Source: Solwaraspora sp. WMMD406
GTDB lineage: Bacteria > Actinomycetota > Actinomycetes > Mycobacteriales > Micromonosporaceae
NCBI RefSeq assembly: GCF_029626025.1
Contig: NZ_JARUBF010000001.1
Coordinates: 6,852,001-6,916,000, forward strand
Direction: 5' to 3'
DNA length: 64,000 nucleotides
How positions within the stretch are numbered: position 1 is the stretch's first letter; every line of letters begins with the position of its first letter. The notes beneath the pieces were generated by a model. It saw only the letters and a program-made list of their open reading frames with translations, had not been told where the DNA came from and did no database searches. Shown here piece after piece: positions 27,682 through 37,947 of this stretch. Made by a program: the position numbers and the translations under genes.

Positions 27682-28755
27682 TCAGACGACCGTCTGGGTC
27701 GACCCGGAAACCGGACCGTGCACCCGGGCCACCCAGGCGTCCGGGTCGGCGAGTTCCTCCAACCGGGGCAGGGTCAACGGTGAGCTGAACACCTTGTTGA
27801 AGCCGGCCATGCCGACCCGTTCCACGACGCCGTGGACGAACTTGCGCCCCTCGGCGTACTGGCGCATCTTGACGTCGACGCCCAGCAGCCGGCGGATCGC
27901 CTTCTCCAGCGGATTGCCGGCTTCGCGACGCCGGTTGAACCCGGCCCGGATCTGCTCGACGGTGGGGATGACCTCGGGACCGACGCCGTCCATTACGAAC
28001 TCGGCGTGCCCTTCGAGCAGGGTCATCAACGCGGTCATCCGGTCGAGGACCGCCCGTTGCGCGGGTGTCTGCACGATGTCCAGCACACTCGCCCGGCTCT
28101 CCGGATCCCGGATCGCGTCGGCCAACGTGCTGACCCCCCGGCGGATCCGGTCGACCAGCTGGTCACCGCCGGCCTGGGAGGCGTCGACGAACGCCTGCAC
28201 CTGGCCGAGGAAGTGGCCACGCATCCACGGTACGGCGGTGAACTGGGTCCGGTGGGTCACCTCGTGCAGGCAGACCCAGAGCCGGAAGTCGCGGGGGTCG
28301 GCCTGGAGCTTGCGCTCCACCTCGACGATGTTGGGGGCGACCAGCAACAGCTGGCCGGGGTCGCCGGAGAAGACCTCGTACTGGCCGAGCACCCGGCCGG
28401 AGAGGTAGCCCAGCACCGTACCGGCCTGCACGCCAGTGACCCGGGAGCCGATCGCGTCGGTGAGCGCGCCGGGTTGCCGGTCGCCGGCCGCCCGGGACAC
28501 CAGCGGGGTGATGACGTCACGGAGTCCGGCGATGTTGGCGGCGGCCCAGTCCCGCCGGTCGACCACCCGTACGGGTGGGTGCGCGACCTGCGACTGCAGC
28601 CCGGTGTAGGCGACGACGTGCCCGGCCGCCTCGTCGGTCAGTCGACGAAGCTCGTTCACCACCTCGGTCGCCTCGTCGAGAGATGCCTTCGGGCCCGACT
28701 TGCTCAGCGCGCCGGCGGTAGCGGCGGCCAGATCCCAGTCCACGAACTGCGCCAT
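27682..28755 (-). CDS. Zinc-dependent metalloprotease, DUF2342 / F420-associated family
   Basis: 357 residues from ATG 28755 (the frame is open further upstream without support). The zinc site is LWVCLHEVTHRTQFTAVPW (HEVTH), with a downstream acidic LLEGHAEFVMDGVG as likely third ligand. The N-terminal part (QFVDWDLAAATAGALSK) and RVVDRRDWAAANI are marks of this actinobacterial family, which lies next to tilS in many genomes. It is soluble and cytoplasmic by sequence. Substrate unknown. Confidence 0.85.
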   Translation of the reverse strand: MAQFVDWDLAAATAGALSKSGPKASLDEATEVVNELRRLTDEAAGHVVAYTGLQSQVAHPPVRVVDRRDWAAANIAGLRDVITPLVSRAAGDRQPGALTDAIGSRVTGVQAGTVLGYLSGRVLGQYEVFSGDPGQLLLVAPNIVEVERKLQADPRDFRLWVCLHEVTHRTQFTAVPWMRGHFLGQVQAFVDASQAGGDQLVDRIRRGVSTLADAIRDPESRASVLDIVQTPAQRAVLDRMTALMTLLEGHAEFVMDGVGPEVIPTVEQIRAGFNRRREAGNPLEKAIRRLLGVDVKMRQYAEGRKFVHGVVERVGMAGFNKVFSSPLTLPRLEELADPDAWVARVHGPVSGSTQTVV

Positions 28756-28876
28756 GAGACCCACCGTACCCGCGCCGCGCCCGTCGACCCCGATGATCAT
28801 GCCCTGGTACGGCGCAGCGGCCCAGTTCCGGCGCGGTGCTACCGCCGTCACTCGGCGACAGCGGTGCCCCGAGTCA

Positions 28877-28910
28877 GCTGAGCGACAGCGGTGCACCGCT
28901 GTCGCTCAGC
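28877..28910 (-). terminator. 34-bp perfect palindrome spanning the carboxypeptidase stop
   Basis: Positions 28877-28910 are a perfect inverted repeat (17+17, effective stem about 15 bp). The carboxypeptidase stop codon at 28906-28908 lies within one arm. A third, partial copy of the arm (GCGACAGCGGTGC) occurs just to the left near 28856. It would terminate the minus-strand transcript; no T-tract is present. Confidence 0.6.
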
Positions 28911-31473
28911 GGCAGCCGCAGGTCGCCAACGTGCCCGCTATCCGGTCCAGCGCTGCTTGAGCGGCGTCGATGTACAACGGCACCGCGTCGGCGAGCACCG
29001 CGAACGCGAGAAGTCTGCCGTCGGCGGTGGTGACCGTACCGGCCAGGGAGTTGACCCCGGACAGTGAACCGGTCTTGGCCCGGATCATGCCCGCGCCGGC
29101 CTGGTCCGGGTCGGCCGATCCCCGGTATCGACCTTGTAGCGTGCCGGACCAGCCGGCCACCGGCAGCCCGGAGAAGATGCTGGTCAGTTCGGGCCGGCTG
29201 CCGCCGCCGGCGAGCACGATCAGCTCGGTGAGCAACGCCGGTGACACCCGGTTGAGCCGGGACAGGCCGCTGCCGTCGCGCAGGTCGCTCTGGTCGGCGT
29301 CCAGCCCGATCTCGGCCAGTACGGTGTCCATCGCGGCGGCGGCGCCGGCGAACGACGCCGGTTCGCCACGGGCGATGGCGACCTGCCGGGCCAGCGCCTC
29401 GGCCACCACGTTGTCGCTGTCGGCCAACATCACCTCGACCAGGCTGACCATCGGCGGCGACTCGACTCGGGCGAGCTCCAAACCAGGTCGTACGGTGTCG
29501 GGTCCGCCGCTCGGGTCGGCCGTCGCGGAACCGCCGGGTGCCGGGTTCCCGGTCGGGTTCTGCCCCGGAGCTCCGGCGACCGGTCCGGTACCGCCGGACG
29601 GGTCGGCCGTCGGCCCGGCGAGTTGGTCGGTGTATCCGGCCGGCGCCGCTGTCACCGCCTCGGGCGGCAGGCCGAGGGCGCGGGCGAAGGCGCGGCCGGC
29701 CGCCAGGTCCGGCGCCGAGGACCGCTGGGCCCAGCCCTTTCCGGCCGTCGGGTTGGACCGCCCGCCGTCGACCATCAGCGCGGTGATCGCGGCGGCGTAG
29801 CCACCGGTCGGGATGTCGTCGTCCCAGCCCGGGCCGAAGGCGGGGCCGGTGAAGAGCGTGGCGTCGATCGTCACCTTGGTCGGCGCGACGTCGCCGAGCG
29901 CGGCACGGGTGCTGGCCGCCAACTCGTCGAGCCGGGCCGCTCCCGGGTAGAAGGCGGTCTCGTTGATGCCGAGGGTCGGATCGCCCCCGCCCACCAGGAC
30001 GACCTCGCCGGGTGCCGCACCGGCGACCACCCGGGTGGCGATCCGGTGGGCCGGTCCCACGGCGGCCAGTGCGGTCACCGCCGTCACCAGTTTGGTGGTC
30101 GACGCCGGCATGGTCGGCACGGTCGGCCCCGCGCCGAACAGCACCGTCCCGGTCGCCACGTCCCGCACCGAGACGTGCACCCGGCTGCCGAGGCCCGATG
30201 CGGCGAGCACCTGCGGCAACACGTCGGCGAGCTGGGCGGGGCTCGGCATCGGGGCGTCCGTGGCGAAGCCAGCGAGCACCGGCCCAGGGGTTGGTTCGAC
30301 GGACGGGCTGGGACTCGGGCTGGCCGGTGCCGCGCCGAGCCAGTCGGCCACCGGCCCGGGCCGCAGCACCACGACCGTCGTACCGCCCAGCAGCAGGAGG
30401 GCCGCCGTGACCAGGGCGACCAGCAACGAGGTCCGCGATGGTCGGGGCGGTCGGCCGGCGGGCGGGGCCGCAGGCGCTACGGGGGCCGCAGGCGGTACGG
30501 GGGCCGCAGGCGGTGTCACCGGCGCAGACCGGGAGACCGGGGCGCTCGGCGGCCGTTGAGCGGCGGACGGCACCGTGACCGGTCGAGCGGTACCGCGTAC
30601 CGGGACCGATGCCCGACCGCGTTGGGTGGCACCGGTGCCGAGTCCCGCTCCGGGCTGGGCGACGGTCGCTCGGCCAGCGATACCGCTTCCTGGACCGGTC
30701 ACGGCGGCCCGGCCAGTGGCCGGTGACACCGGAGCCGGTGGCGTGGCGGCTGAAGCCGGTGGGGCGGCCGGCGCGGCGGACAGTGGCGGTGGCGGCTCGT
30801 GCCTCTCATCCGTCGTCGGCGACTCAGGCGACTCATCTGTCGTCGTCTGCGACGCGGTCCGCGCAGGGTGGTCCGGTGGCGGCGGTGACACCGCGGTATC
30901 GACCACCGGCTCGGGTGCCGTCTTGGACGCGGTCTCCTCGGCTCCAGCGGTTTCCGCTCCAGCGGTTTCCGCTCCAGCGGTTTCCGCTCCAGCGGTTTCC
31001 GCTTCGGCGGTTTCCGCTTCGGCGGTTTCCGCTCCAGCGGTCCCGGCTTCAGCGGTCCCGGCGGAGACCGGCTCTTCGGTCGCCGCCGGGTCAGCTGGCG
31101 GCTGTTCCGTCGCCGAGTCTGCTGCTGGCGTACGCACCGAAGTCGAGTCGACTCGTGGATCGGAATCGGTTGGTTCGGTCGATGGCGGAGCCTCGTCGGC
31201 GGCCTGCTTCTCGACGGACGTCGCTTCCGGCTGCTCGGCAGCTGTCTCAGTCGGCACGTCGACCGGCACCTGTCCCGGTTTCTCGGCCGGCTCTTTCTCC
31301 GACTTTTCGACCGACTTCTCCGCCGACTTCTCGGCCGAGGGGATCGCGGACATCGGCGCCGACCCACCTTCACTCAGAGTCAAATCAACTTCACTCTCGG
31401 GCGATACGACCGGGCTGACAGGGGTGACTGGCACATCCGAGGTCCCCACCGACTGTGAATCATCCCTCCCCAC
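28906..31473 (-). CDS. D-alanyl-D-alanine carboxypeptidase/endopeptidase (PBP4/DacB type) with long cytoplasmic tail
   Basis: 855 residues from GTG 31473, preferred because GGGAGG lies about 8 nt upstream; GTG 31482 is an alternative. Residues 1-345 are disordered, Glu/Lys/Ala/Thr/Pro-rich, with an A-E-T-A-G/E repeat. One helix ([20 protein letters not shown]) spans the membrane around 350-370. The extracytoplasmic penicillin-binding domain has STTK (S458), SDN and KTGSLSG motifs in order, as in S13/PBP4 enzymes. It trims or cleaves peptidoglycan stem peptides. The length exceeds normal PBP4 (about 450-500 residues) because of the tail. It is divergent from ppa. Confidence 0.9.
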   Translation of the reverse strand: MGRDDSQSVGTSDVPVTPVSPVVSPESEVDLTLSEGGSAPMSAIPSAEKSAEKSVEKSEKEPAEKPGQVPVDVPTETAAEQPEATSVEKQAADEAPPSTEPTDSDPRVDSTSVRTPAADSATEQPPADPAATEEPVSAGTAEAGTAGAETAEAETAEAETAGAETAGAETAGAETAGAEETASKTAPEPVVDTAVSPPPPDHPARTASQTTTDESPESPTTDERHEPPPPLSAAPAAPPASAATPPAPVSPATGRAAVTGPGSGIAGRATVAQPGAGLGTGATQRGRASVPVRGTARPVTVPSAAQRPPSAPVSRSAPVTPPAAPVPPAAPVAPAAPPAGRPPRPSRTSLLVALVTAALLLLGGTTVVVLRPGPVADWLGAAPASPSPSPSVEPTPGPVLAGFATDAPMPSPAQLADVLPQVLAASGLGSRVHVSVRDVATGTVLFGAGPTVPTMPASTTKLVTAVTALAAVGPAHRIATRVVAGAAPGEVVLVGGGDPTLGINETAFYPGAARLDELAASTRAALGDVAPTKVTIDATLFTGPAFGPGWDDDIPTGGYAAAITALMVDGGRSNPTAGKGWAQRSSAPDLAAGRAFARALGLPPEAVTAAPAGYTDQLAGPTADPSGGTGPVAGAPGQNPTGNPAPGGSATADPSGGPDTVRPGLELARVESPPMVSLVEVMLADSDNVVAEALARQVAIARGEPASFAGAAAAMDTVLAEIGLDADQSDLRDGSGLSRLNRVSPALLTELIVLAGGGSRPELTSIFSGLPVAGWSGTLQGRYRGSADPDQAGAGMIRAKTGSLSGVNSLAGTVTTADGRLLAFAVLADAVPLYIDAAQAALDRIAGTLATCGCR
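30941..31062 (-). repeat. 15-bp tandem repeat in the carboxypeptidase tail
   Basis: About eight copies of a 15-bp unit (GCTCCAGCGGTTTCC on the plus strand, with TTCGG and TCCCG variants) encode the [10 protein letters not shown] array of the cytoplasmic tail. All units preserve frame, and central units are identical, which suggests recent expansion. Confidence 0.85.
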
Positions 31474-31619
31474 TGGCCCCACCTCCCACGCGGCGAACCG
31501 ACTACGCGACACTACTTGCGTACACACAACGAGCGGCAGCCGGAACGTGCGGGCGGGGCAACGTCCGCGCGACGGTACCGCTCTGTTTCCGTAGCCAGCG
31601 CGGGCGACGAGGGGGCGAG

Positions 31620-32126
31620 ATGGATTTCGACGTCACGGTTGAGATCCCTAAGGGTCACCGGAACAAGTACGAGGTCGATCATGCGACCGGCCGGATCCGG
31701 CTGGACCGCACATTGTTCACCTCGACGCAGTACCCAGCGGACTATGGTTTCATCGAAGGCACCCTCGGGCAGGACGACGACCCGTTGGACGCCTTGGTGC
31801 TCGTACCAGAACCCACCTTCCCAGGATGCCTCATCCGATGCCGGGCGATCGGCATGTTTCGGATGAAAGACGAAAAAGGCGCCGACGACAAGGTGCTGTG
31901 CGTTCCCTACGAGGACCCTCGCCAGGAGCACCTGCGGGACATCCACCACCTCGGCGAGTTCGATCGGCTGGAGATCCAGCACTTCTTCGTCGTCTACAAG
32001 GACCTGGAGCCCGGCAAGTCGGTGGAGGGCGCGACCTGGGTCGGCCGGGTCGAGGCCGAGGCCGAGATCCGGGCCTCGTTCCGTCGCCGAGAGGCCGCCC
32101 TCGAACGCGGCGAAGCGGCACACTGA
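31620..32126 (+). CDS. ppa: Inorganic pyrophosphatase
   Basis: 168 residues from ATG 31620, the usual length of bacterial family I enzymes. Conserved elements are [38 protein letters not shown] with the metal-binding Asp cluster, [13 protein letters not shown] and FKDLEPGK-like [14 protein letters not shown]. It hydrolyses pyrophosphate from biosynthesis. It is divergent from the carboxypeptidase and convergent to eccD (35 nt between stops). An upstream open frame is not supported. Confidence 0.96.
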   Translation: MDFDVTVEIPKGHRNKYEVDHATGRIRLDRTLFTSTQYPADYGFIEGTLGQDDDPLDALVLVPEPTFPGCLIRCRAIGMFRMKDEKGADDKVLCVPYEDPRQEHLRDIHHLGEFDRLEIQHFFVVYKDLEPGKSVEGATWVGRVEAEAEIRASFRRREAALERGEAAH

Positions 32127-32161
32127 CCGAACCTCCGGGACCAACGGCGTCGCCCACCGGG

Positions 32162-33649
32162 TCAGCCGAGCAACCCGGAAGCCCACGAATAGAGCCCCAG
32201 AACCGCACCGGCCACCGGGACGACCGACACCACCAGGCCGGTCTCCAGCACGTCGGCGGTGCGACTCAGGTACGGCGACGGCGGGCGGGTGGCGTAGCGA
32301 CCACCCGCCGCCACCACCGCCAGCGCCAGAACTCCCGCCGCCAGCGCCAGGGACCGGACCGCCTCGGGACCGGCCGGCGCCAGCACACCCACCCCGAGCA
32401 CCACGACGCCCAGCACGCCACAGGTGATCAGCGGCAACCGTTGCCGTACCGCGACGAAGGTGCGCGACCGCAGCAGCAGCGCCACCGCGCCGACGCCGAC
32501 CAGCACCCGCCCGGCCGACCCACCGGCCGACACCAGTACGACGCTCGCGCCCACCGCCGACACGGCGTACCCGGCGAGCATGCCGGTCAACAGTTCCTCG
32601 GCCCGCGACACCGACCGGAGCACCGACCGCTCCCGAACCGCGAGCTCGTCCGCCGACCCACGACCGGACCGACCCACCACCGGGTCTGGACCGACGTCGT
32701 CCGACACCACCGCGAACCCGGTCGTGGCCCGCTCGTCCACGTGCGGCGACACGGCCGGCGACACGCCCGGAACCGGGACCCGGCCAAGCTTGACCGCGAG
32801 CAGCGGCAGCAGACCGATGCCGCAGACCACCACGACGAGGAGCAGCGTCGCCGCACCGACCGAGTCGGTGACCGTCGCCGACACCGTGGCCGCGATGCCG
32901 CCGAGGACCGCGACGGTCACCGCTGCGGCGAAGACCGGCAGCCCGGCGGCGATGCCGACGATCGACGACAGACCGCCGATCAGGAGCAGCACCGACCCGG
33001 CGAGCACCTGCGTCGAAGTCGGCCCCAGCAGGTCGGTCGGCCCGATCAGATCGCCGGAGGATCCGGTCCGGCCGGAACCGCCGTGCAGGACGCCCGCGGC
33101 GAAGAAGTACGGCAACGCGTAGCCGCCGAGGACGACACCGACGCTCCGGTCCCCGTACGCCCGAGCGGCCAGCACCCCGGCGGCGGTGAGTCCCGCCGCG
33201 ATCGCTAACGCCGTCGACGAGGCCTGGGCGAACCCGTTCCGCAACAGGACCAGCCAGGCCACCCCCAGGAACAGGCCCGCGACGGCCAGTGCGCAGACGC
33301 GGGTGACCGACGCGGACCAGACTCTGGTGTGCCGCCGGGCGGCGTCGGCGATCGACTCGACGACGTCGTCGTACTCGGGCTCCGGCCACTGGTCCCACCC
33401 CGGCACCAGATGCAGCACCTCACCGTCCCGGACGCCCTGCTGGCGCAACGGCCGCGTCACGACGAGCCGGCTGCCATCCGCTCGGCACAGCACCCATCCA
33501 CCATGCCGTTCGCCCTCGTCGGCGAGCCCGTCACCGGCGTGGCGCAGCATCTCCGGCAGCAGTTCGGCCACCGGGACGTGCTCCGGTAGCGCGAGGTCCA
33601 ACCGACGCCGGGGCCCACGGATGGTGACCCGGGCAAGCGGCACGCTCAT
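32162..33649 (-). CDS. eccD: Type VII (ESX) secretion integral membrane protein EccD
   Basis: 495 residues from ATG 33649, which has GGAGG 4-5 nt upstream. Residues 1-85 form the ubiquitin-like YukD domain (RVTIRGPRRRLDLALPEHVP, HLVPGWDQWPEPEYDDVVES). Around eleven hydrophobic helices follow, one charged cytoplasmic loop interrupting them near residue 310-350. This is the channel-forming subunit of ESX systems. It is divergent from eccC across 144 nt. EccB, EccE and Esx substrate genes are not in the window. Confidence 0.9.
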   Translation of the reverse strand: MSVPLARVTIRGPRRRLDLALPEHVPVAELLPEMLRHAGDGLADEGERHGGWVLCRADGSRLVVTRPLRQQGVRDGEVLHLVPGWDQWPEPEYDDVVESIADAARRHTRVWSASVTRVCALAVAGLFLGVAWLVLLRNGFAQASSTALAIAAGLTAAGVLAARAYGDRSVGVVLGGYALPYFFAAGVLHGGSGRTGSSGDLIGPTDLLGPTSTQVLAGSVLLLIGGLSSIVGIAAGLPVFAAAVTVAVLGGIAATVSATVTDSVGAATLLLVVVVCGIGLLPLLAVKLGRVPVPGVSPAVSPHVDERATTGFAVVSDDVGPDPVVGRSGRGSADELAVRERSVLRSVSRAEELLTGMLAGYAVSAVGASVVLVSAGGSAGRVLVGVGAVALLLRSRTFVAVRQRLPLITCGVLGVVVLGVGVLAPAGPEAVRSLALAAGVLALAVVAAGGRYATRPPSPYLSRTADVLETGLVVSVVPVAGAVLGLYSWASGLLG

Positions 33650-33793
33650 CGATCCTCCGTAAGGCACACTGGACCACCGGCAGCCGAACGCCCGCACTTT
33701 ACCCACCGTCACGCGAACGCCCCGTACCGAACACGCCGGATTCCGATCGTGGACGGGGTTTCGCGCACACCGTCCGAAGTGTTAACTGGCGCG

Positions 33794-36700
33794 ATGGGTA
33801 GCACCGTCCTCAAGCGACCTCAACGCCGGCCGGCCCCGGAGATCCCGACCGGGGAGATCCGGCTCGCGCCACCGCCGGAGCTGCCAGCCCAGACCGGGGC
33901 ACGCTGGCAGCAACTACTGATGCTGCTGCCGATGCTGGGCGGCTCGGTCGCGATGGCGATGATGTTCGGCCGGGGCGGTGGGACGTACTCGTACGTGGTC
34001 GGCGCGGTGTTCGGCGTCTCGTCGCTGGCGATGCTGGCCACCGCGTGGGGCAACGGCACGACCGCCCCCCGCAAGGCAGAGATGATCGCCGCCCGGCGCG
34101 ACTACCTGCGCCAGCTGGCCGGCCTGCGGCGACAGGTACGGCGGGTAGCCCTCCGGCAACGTGTCGGGCTCTACTACCGGCACCCGAACCCGGACCAGCT
34201 CTGGTCCACGGCGACCAGCTTCCGGGTCTGGGAACGACGCGGCCTCGACGACGATTTCGGGGTGATCCGGATCGGCGTCGGGCCACAGCCGCTCGCCACC
34301 ACCCTCGTCGCGCCACCGACCCCGCCGGTGGAGGACGTGGAGCCGCTGACCGCAGATGCGCTACGGCGGTTCCTGGATTCGTACACGGTGGTGCCGGACC
34401 TGCCGGTCGCGGTGGCCCTACGGGGATTCGCCCGGATCATCCTCCTGGCCGGGGCGACGACGGACCAGGCCGGGGCGACGACCGATCGGGCCGGGGCGTT
34501 GGCCCGGGCCATGCTCGTCCAGCTCGCTGTCTTCCACGCGCCGGACGACCTGCGGATCGCGGTGTGCGCAAGCCCCGACCGGCGCGGCCACTGGGAGTGG
34601 GTGAAGTGGCTGCCGCACGCGCGGCATCCCGGCCGTACCGATGCCGCCGGACCGCTCCGGCTGGTCACCAGCGACGTCGCCGAGCTGGAAGACCTGCTGG
34701 AGCCGCTGCTCGCCGGCCGGGGACCGGTCCGGGCGGGGAGCACCAGCACCGGCCCGCACCTGGTGGTCGTGCTCGACGGGACCGCCCTGGTGGATTCACC
34801 GGCGGTGGTGGCGGACGCCGGCTCCGACAGCGCGGAGAGCCCGCGCCACGGTGGCGTTCCCGGTGGCGTTCCCGGTGGTGTCCCCGGTGGTGTTCTCGAT
34901 CGTGAGGGCGGCGTCGAAGGCCTGACCGTCATCCAGGTCGGCGGACCCGCCGCACGCCTGCTCGACCGTGCCACGTTGGCGCTGCGGCTGGGGCCCGACG
35001 GTGAGCTGACCAGCCAGAGCCTGGACACGACGACCGACGTCGGCATCGCCGACAAGCTCAGCGTCGTCGAGGCGGAGGTGGTCGCCCGCCAGCTCGCCGG
35101 TCTGCGGCTACCCGGACCGGTACGGCCGGCCCCGGCCGCGACGGCGATCGAACCCGACCTCCTCCGGCTGCTGAACAGCCGCACGTCGATCAACGGGCGG
35201 TCCGGCGACGCCACGGACCGGCGGCAACTGCGGGTGCCGATCGGCGTCTCGGCGGACGGCGAACCCGTGGAGCTCGATCTCAAGGAGTCGGCGTTCGGCG
35301 GGATGGGCCCACACGGACTGGTCATCGGCGCGACCGGGTCAGGCAAGTCCGAGCTCCTGCGTACGCTGGTCCTCGGCCTGGCGATGACGCACTCGCCGGA
35401 GGCGCTGAACTTCGTGCTGGTCGACTTCAAGGGTGGGGCGACCTTCTCGGCGCTGGAGCGGCTGCCGCACACCGCCGCGGTGATCACGAACCTGGCGCGC
35501 GAGTTGCCGATGGTCGACCGGATGGCCGACGCGATCAACGGCGAGCTGGTCCGCCGGCAGGAACTCCTCCGCCGCGCCGGCGACCTGGGCAGCCGGCGGG
35601 ACTACCTGCGGGCCAGGGCCGCCGGGGCCGACCTCGGGCCGCTGCCGGCGCTGGTCGTCGTCTGTGACGAGTTCTCCGAGCTCCTCTCCGCCAAGCCCGA
35701 CTTCATCGAGTTGTTTCTGCAGATCGGACGGCTCGGCCGCTCCCTCGGGGTGCATCTGGTGCTCGCCTCGCAGCGGGTGGACGAGGGACGACTACGTGGG
35801 CTGGACACCCATCTGTCGTACCGGATCGGGCTGCGGACCTTCTCCGCGTTGGAGTCCCGCGCGGTACTCGGCGTCCCCGACGCCTACCAGCTTCCGCGCG
35901 AACCCGGGCACGGTTTTCTCACGTCCGGCACCGAGCCGTTGGTCCGGTTCAGGTCCGCGTACGTGTCGGGCCGGTACCGACGTCCGGCACCGCGCCGGGC
36001 CGGAGACGGTGGCGCAGGCGGTGGCGGCCAGTGGAGGTACCGGCTGCTCGGCTTCGACACCCGGCCGCTGCCGGCGCCGGCACCGGATCCCGAGCTGCCG
36101 ACCGGTACGGACGACGAACCCGCCGCCGAAACCGCCACGACCGGACCGAGCCTGCTGGACGTGGTCGTCGGCCGGTTGTCCCGGCACGGCCCGCCGGCGC
36201 ACCGGGTGTGGTTGCCGCCGCTGGCCGACGCACCGAGCCTGGAGATGCTGCTCGGCCCGGTGCGTCCGGTGCCCGGCCGGGGCCTGACCGCCGTCGACGA
36301 CCGGATCGTCGGCCGGCTACGGGTACCGGTCGCGATCATCGACAAACCGTTCGAGCAACGCCGCGACGTGTCGTGGCTGACGTTGGACGGGGCGGCCGGG
36401 CACGTCGCCGTCGTCGGTGGACCGCAGAGCGGCAAGTCCCAGCTGATCCGCACCCTCATCTGCGGGTTGGCACTTACCCACACCCCCGCCGAGGTACAGG
36501 TCTACTGCCTCGACTTCGGCGGCGGGACGTTGGCCGGACTGCGCGACCTGCCGCACGTGGGCGGCGTGGTCGCCCGGACCGACACCGCTGCGGTACGCCG
36601 TACCGTCGCCGAGGTCACCGCGCTGCTCGCCGACCGTGAACGGCGCTTCGCCGACACCGGGGTGGAGTCGATGGCGGCGTACCGGGCCGGTCCGCACCGC

Positions 36701-37849
36701 CTCGACGACCCGTACGGCGACGTGTTCCTCGTCGTCGACGGCTGGCCGACGCTGCGCGCCGAGTACGACGACCTCGAAGCGCCGCTGACCGACCTGGCCA
36801 CCCGGGGACTCTCGTACGGCGTCCACCTGGTCGCCTCGGCACCCCGCTGGGCAGACCTCCGGCCGGCCGTACGGGACCTGTTCGGTTCCCGGCTGGAGCT
36901 GCGGCTGGGCGATCCGATCGACTCGGTGGTCTCGCGGCGATCCGCCGCGAACGTACCGGAGGGGACGCCGGGACGCGGAATCACCAGCGACGGACTGCAC
37001 CTGCTGACCGCGCTGGCCGAGGTTCCCACCGTGGGTACGGGCACCGCCGCCCTGGTGGCCGCGATCGCTGGGGCCTGGCCGGGTCGGCCGGCTCCGCCCG
37101 TACGGCTGCTGCCGGATCAGCTGCCGTACGCGGATCTCGACCGGACCGCCCTCGACGGGCTGCGGCTGGCGATCGGCATCGCCGAGGCGGATCTCCGGCC
37201 GGCGCTTGTCGATTTCGGCGTCGACGCGCACCTGGTGGTCTTCGGCGACGCGGAGTCCGGCAAGTCGAGCCTGCTGCGGGCGTTGGCGGTCTCGGTGGCC
37301 CGGCGGTTCGCCCCGGAGCAGGCCCGCCTGATGCTGATCGACTACCGACGCAGCCTGCTCGGTGCGGTGACGTCGGACCATCTGATCGGCTACGGCAGCT
37401 CGGCGTCGCACGCCGCCGAGCTGATCGAGTCGGCCGCCGGCTACCTGCGGGACCGGTTGGCCGGCCCGGACGTCACCGCCGAGCAGCTCAGGGCCCGGTC
37501 CTGGTGGTCGGGACCGGAGTTGTTCGTTCTGGTCGACGACTACGACCTCGTCGCCGGCCCGGCCAACCCGCTGACGCCGCTGCTCGAATTCCTGCCTCAG
37601 GGCCGCGACGTCGGCCTGCACCTGGTGCTGGCCCGGCGGACGGGCGGCGCGTCGCGGGCCCGGTTCGAGCCGGTGCTGCAGCGGTTGGTCGAGCTTCCGG
37701 CCGCCGGGCTGGTCCTTTCCGGAGACCGGGACGAAGGTCCGCTGATCGGCGACGTGCGAGCCACCCGGTTACCGCCGGGTCGTGGCCGGTTGGTCACCCG
37801 TCGGGAAGGCGATCGGCTGGTGCAACTGGCCTACCTGCCGCCGGAGTGA
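33794..37849 (+). CDS. eccC: Type VII (ESX) secretion ATPase EccC
   Basis: 1351 residues from ATG 33794; a GTG at 33749 is the longest alternative. Two N-terminal helices (LLMLLPMLGGSVAMAMMFG and YVVGAVFGVSSLAMLATAWG) are followed by the stalk/DUF region and three FtsK/SpoIIIE domains. P-loops are GATGSGKSEL (K518), GGPQSGKSQL (K881) and GDAESGKSSL (K1157), all with intact Lys. Substrate recognition would use domain 3. A GGVP repeat lies near residue 355. It drives export of WXG100/Esx proteins together with EccD and MycP. Unlike mycobacterial ESX-1, EccCa and EccCb are fused here. Confidence 0.93.
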   Translation: MGSTVLKRPQRRPAPEIPTGEIRLAPPPELPAQTGARWQQLLMLLPMLGGSVAMAMMFGRGGGTYSYVVGAVFGVSSLAMLATAWGNGTTAPRKAEMIAARRDYLRQLAGLRRQVRRVALRQRVGLYYRHPNPDQLWSTATSFRVWERRGLDDDFGVIRIGVGPQPLATTLVAPPTPPVEDVEPLTADALRRFLDSYTVVPDLPVAVALRGFARIILLAGATTDQAGATTDRAGALARAMLVQLAVFHAPDDLRIAVCASPDRRGHWEWVKWLPHARHPGRTDAAGPLRLVTSDVAELEDLLEPLLAGRGPVRAGSTSTGPHLVVVLDGTALVDSPAVVADAGSDSAESPRHGGVPGGVPGGVPGGVLDREGGVEGLTVIQVGGPAARLLDRATLALRLGPDGELTSQSLDTTTDVGIADKLSVVEAEVVARQLAGLRLPGPVRPAPAATAIEPDLLRLLNSRTSINGRSGDATDRRQLRVPIGVSADGEPVELDLKESAFGGMGPHGLVIGATGSGKSELLRTLVLGLAMTHSPEALNFVLVDFKGGATFSALERLPHTAAVITNLARELPMVDRMADAINGELVRRQELLRRAGDLGSRRDYLRARAAGADLGPLPALVVVCDEFSELLSAKPDFIELFLQIGRLGRSLGVHLVLASQRVDEGRLRGLDTHLSYRIGLRTFSALESRAVLGVPDAYQLPREPGHGFLTSGTEPLVRFRSAYVSGRYRRPAPRRAGDGGAGGGGQWRYRLLGFDTRPLPAPAPDPELPTGTDDEPAAETATTGPSLLDVVVGRLSRHGPPAHRVWLPPLADAPSLEMLLGPVRPVPGRGLTAVDDRIVGRLRVPVAIIDKPFEQRRDVSWLTLDGAAGHVAVVGGPQSGKSQLIRTLICGLALTHTPAEVQVYCLDFGGGTLAGLRDLPHVGGVVARTDTAAVRRTVAEVTALLADRERRFADTGVESMAAYRAGPHRLDDPYGDVFLVVDGWPTLRAEYDDLEAPLTDLATRGLSYGVHLVASAPRWADLRPAVRDLFGSRLELRLGDPIDSVVSRRSAANVPEGTPGRGITSDGLHLLTALAEVPTVGTGTAALVAAIAGAWPGRPAPPVRLLPDQLPYADLDRTALDGLRLAIGIAEADLRPALVDFGVDAHLVVFGDAESGKSSLLRALAVSVARRFAPEQARLMLIDYRRSLLGAVTSDHLIGYGSSASHAAELIESAAGYLRDRLAGPDVTAEQLRARSWWSGPELFVLVDDYDLVAGPANPLTPLLEFLPQGRDVGLHLVLARRTGGASRARFEPVLQRLVELPAAGLVLSGDRDEGPLIGDVRATRLPPGRGRLVTRREGDRLVQLAYLPPE

Positions 37850-37947
37850 CCACGCCGCCGGAGAAGACTTCCCAAGTCTGCTTCTGTGGGCCGAATTCGC
37901 GGTAACCTCCGTGCAGCATGTGTCAGCTGGGGTGAGAAGGCCGCATT

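Noticed and set aside
26021-28408. A 795-codon plus-strand frame over the regulator, tilS and metalloprotease genes
   Set aside because: It is the third-position shadow of three recognisable genes and has no domain of its own.
31455-31619. N-terminal extension of inorganic pyrophosphatase
   Set aside because: The open frame continues upstream, but ATG 31620 gives the normal family length and the upstream residues are Arg/Pro-rich without similarity.
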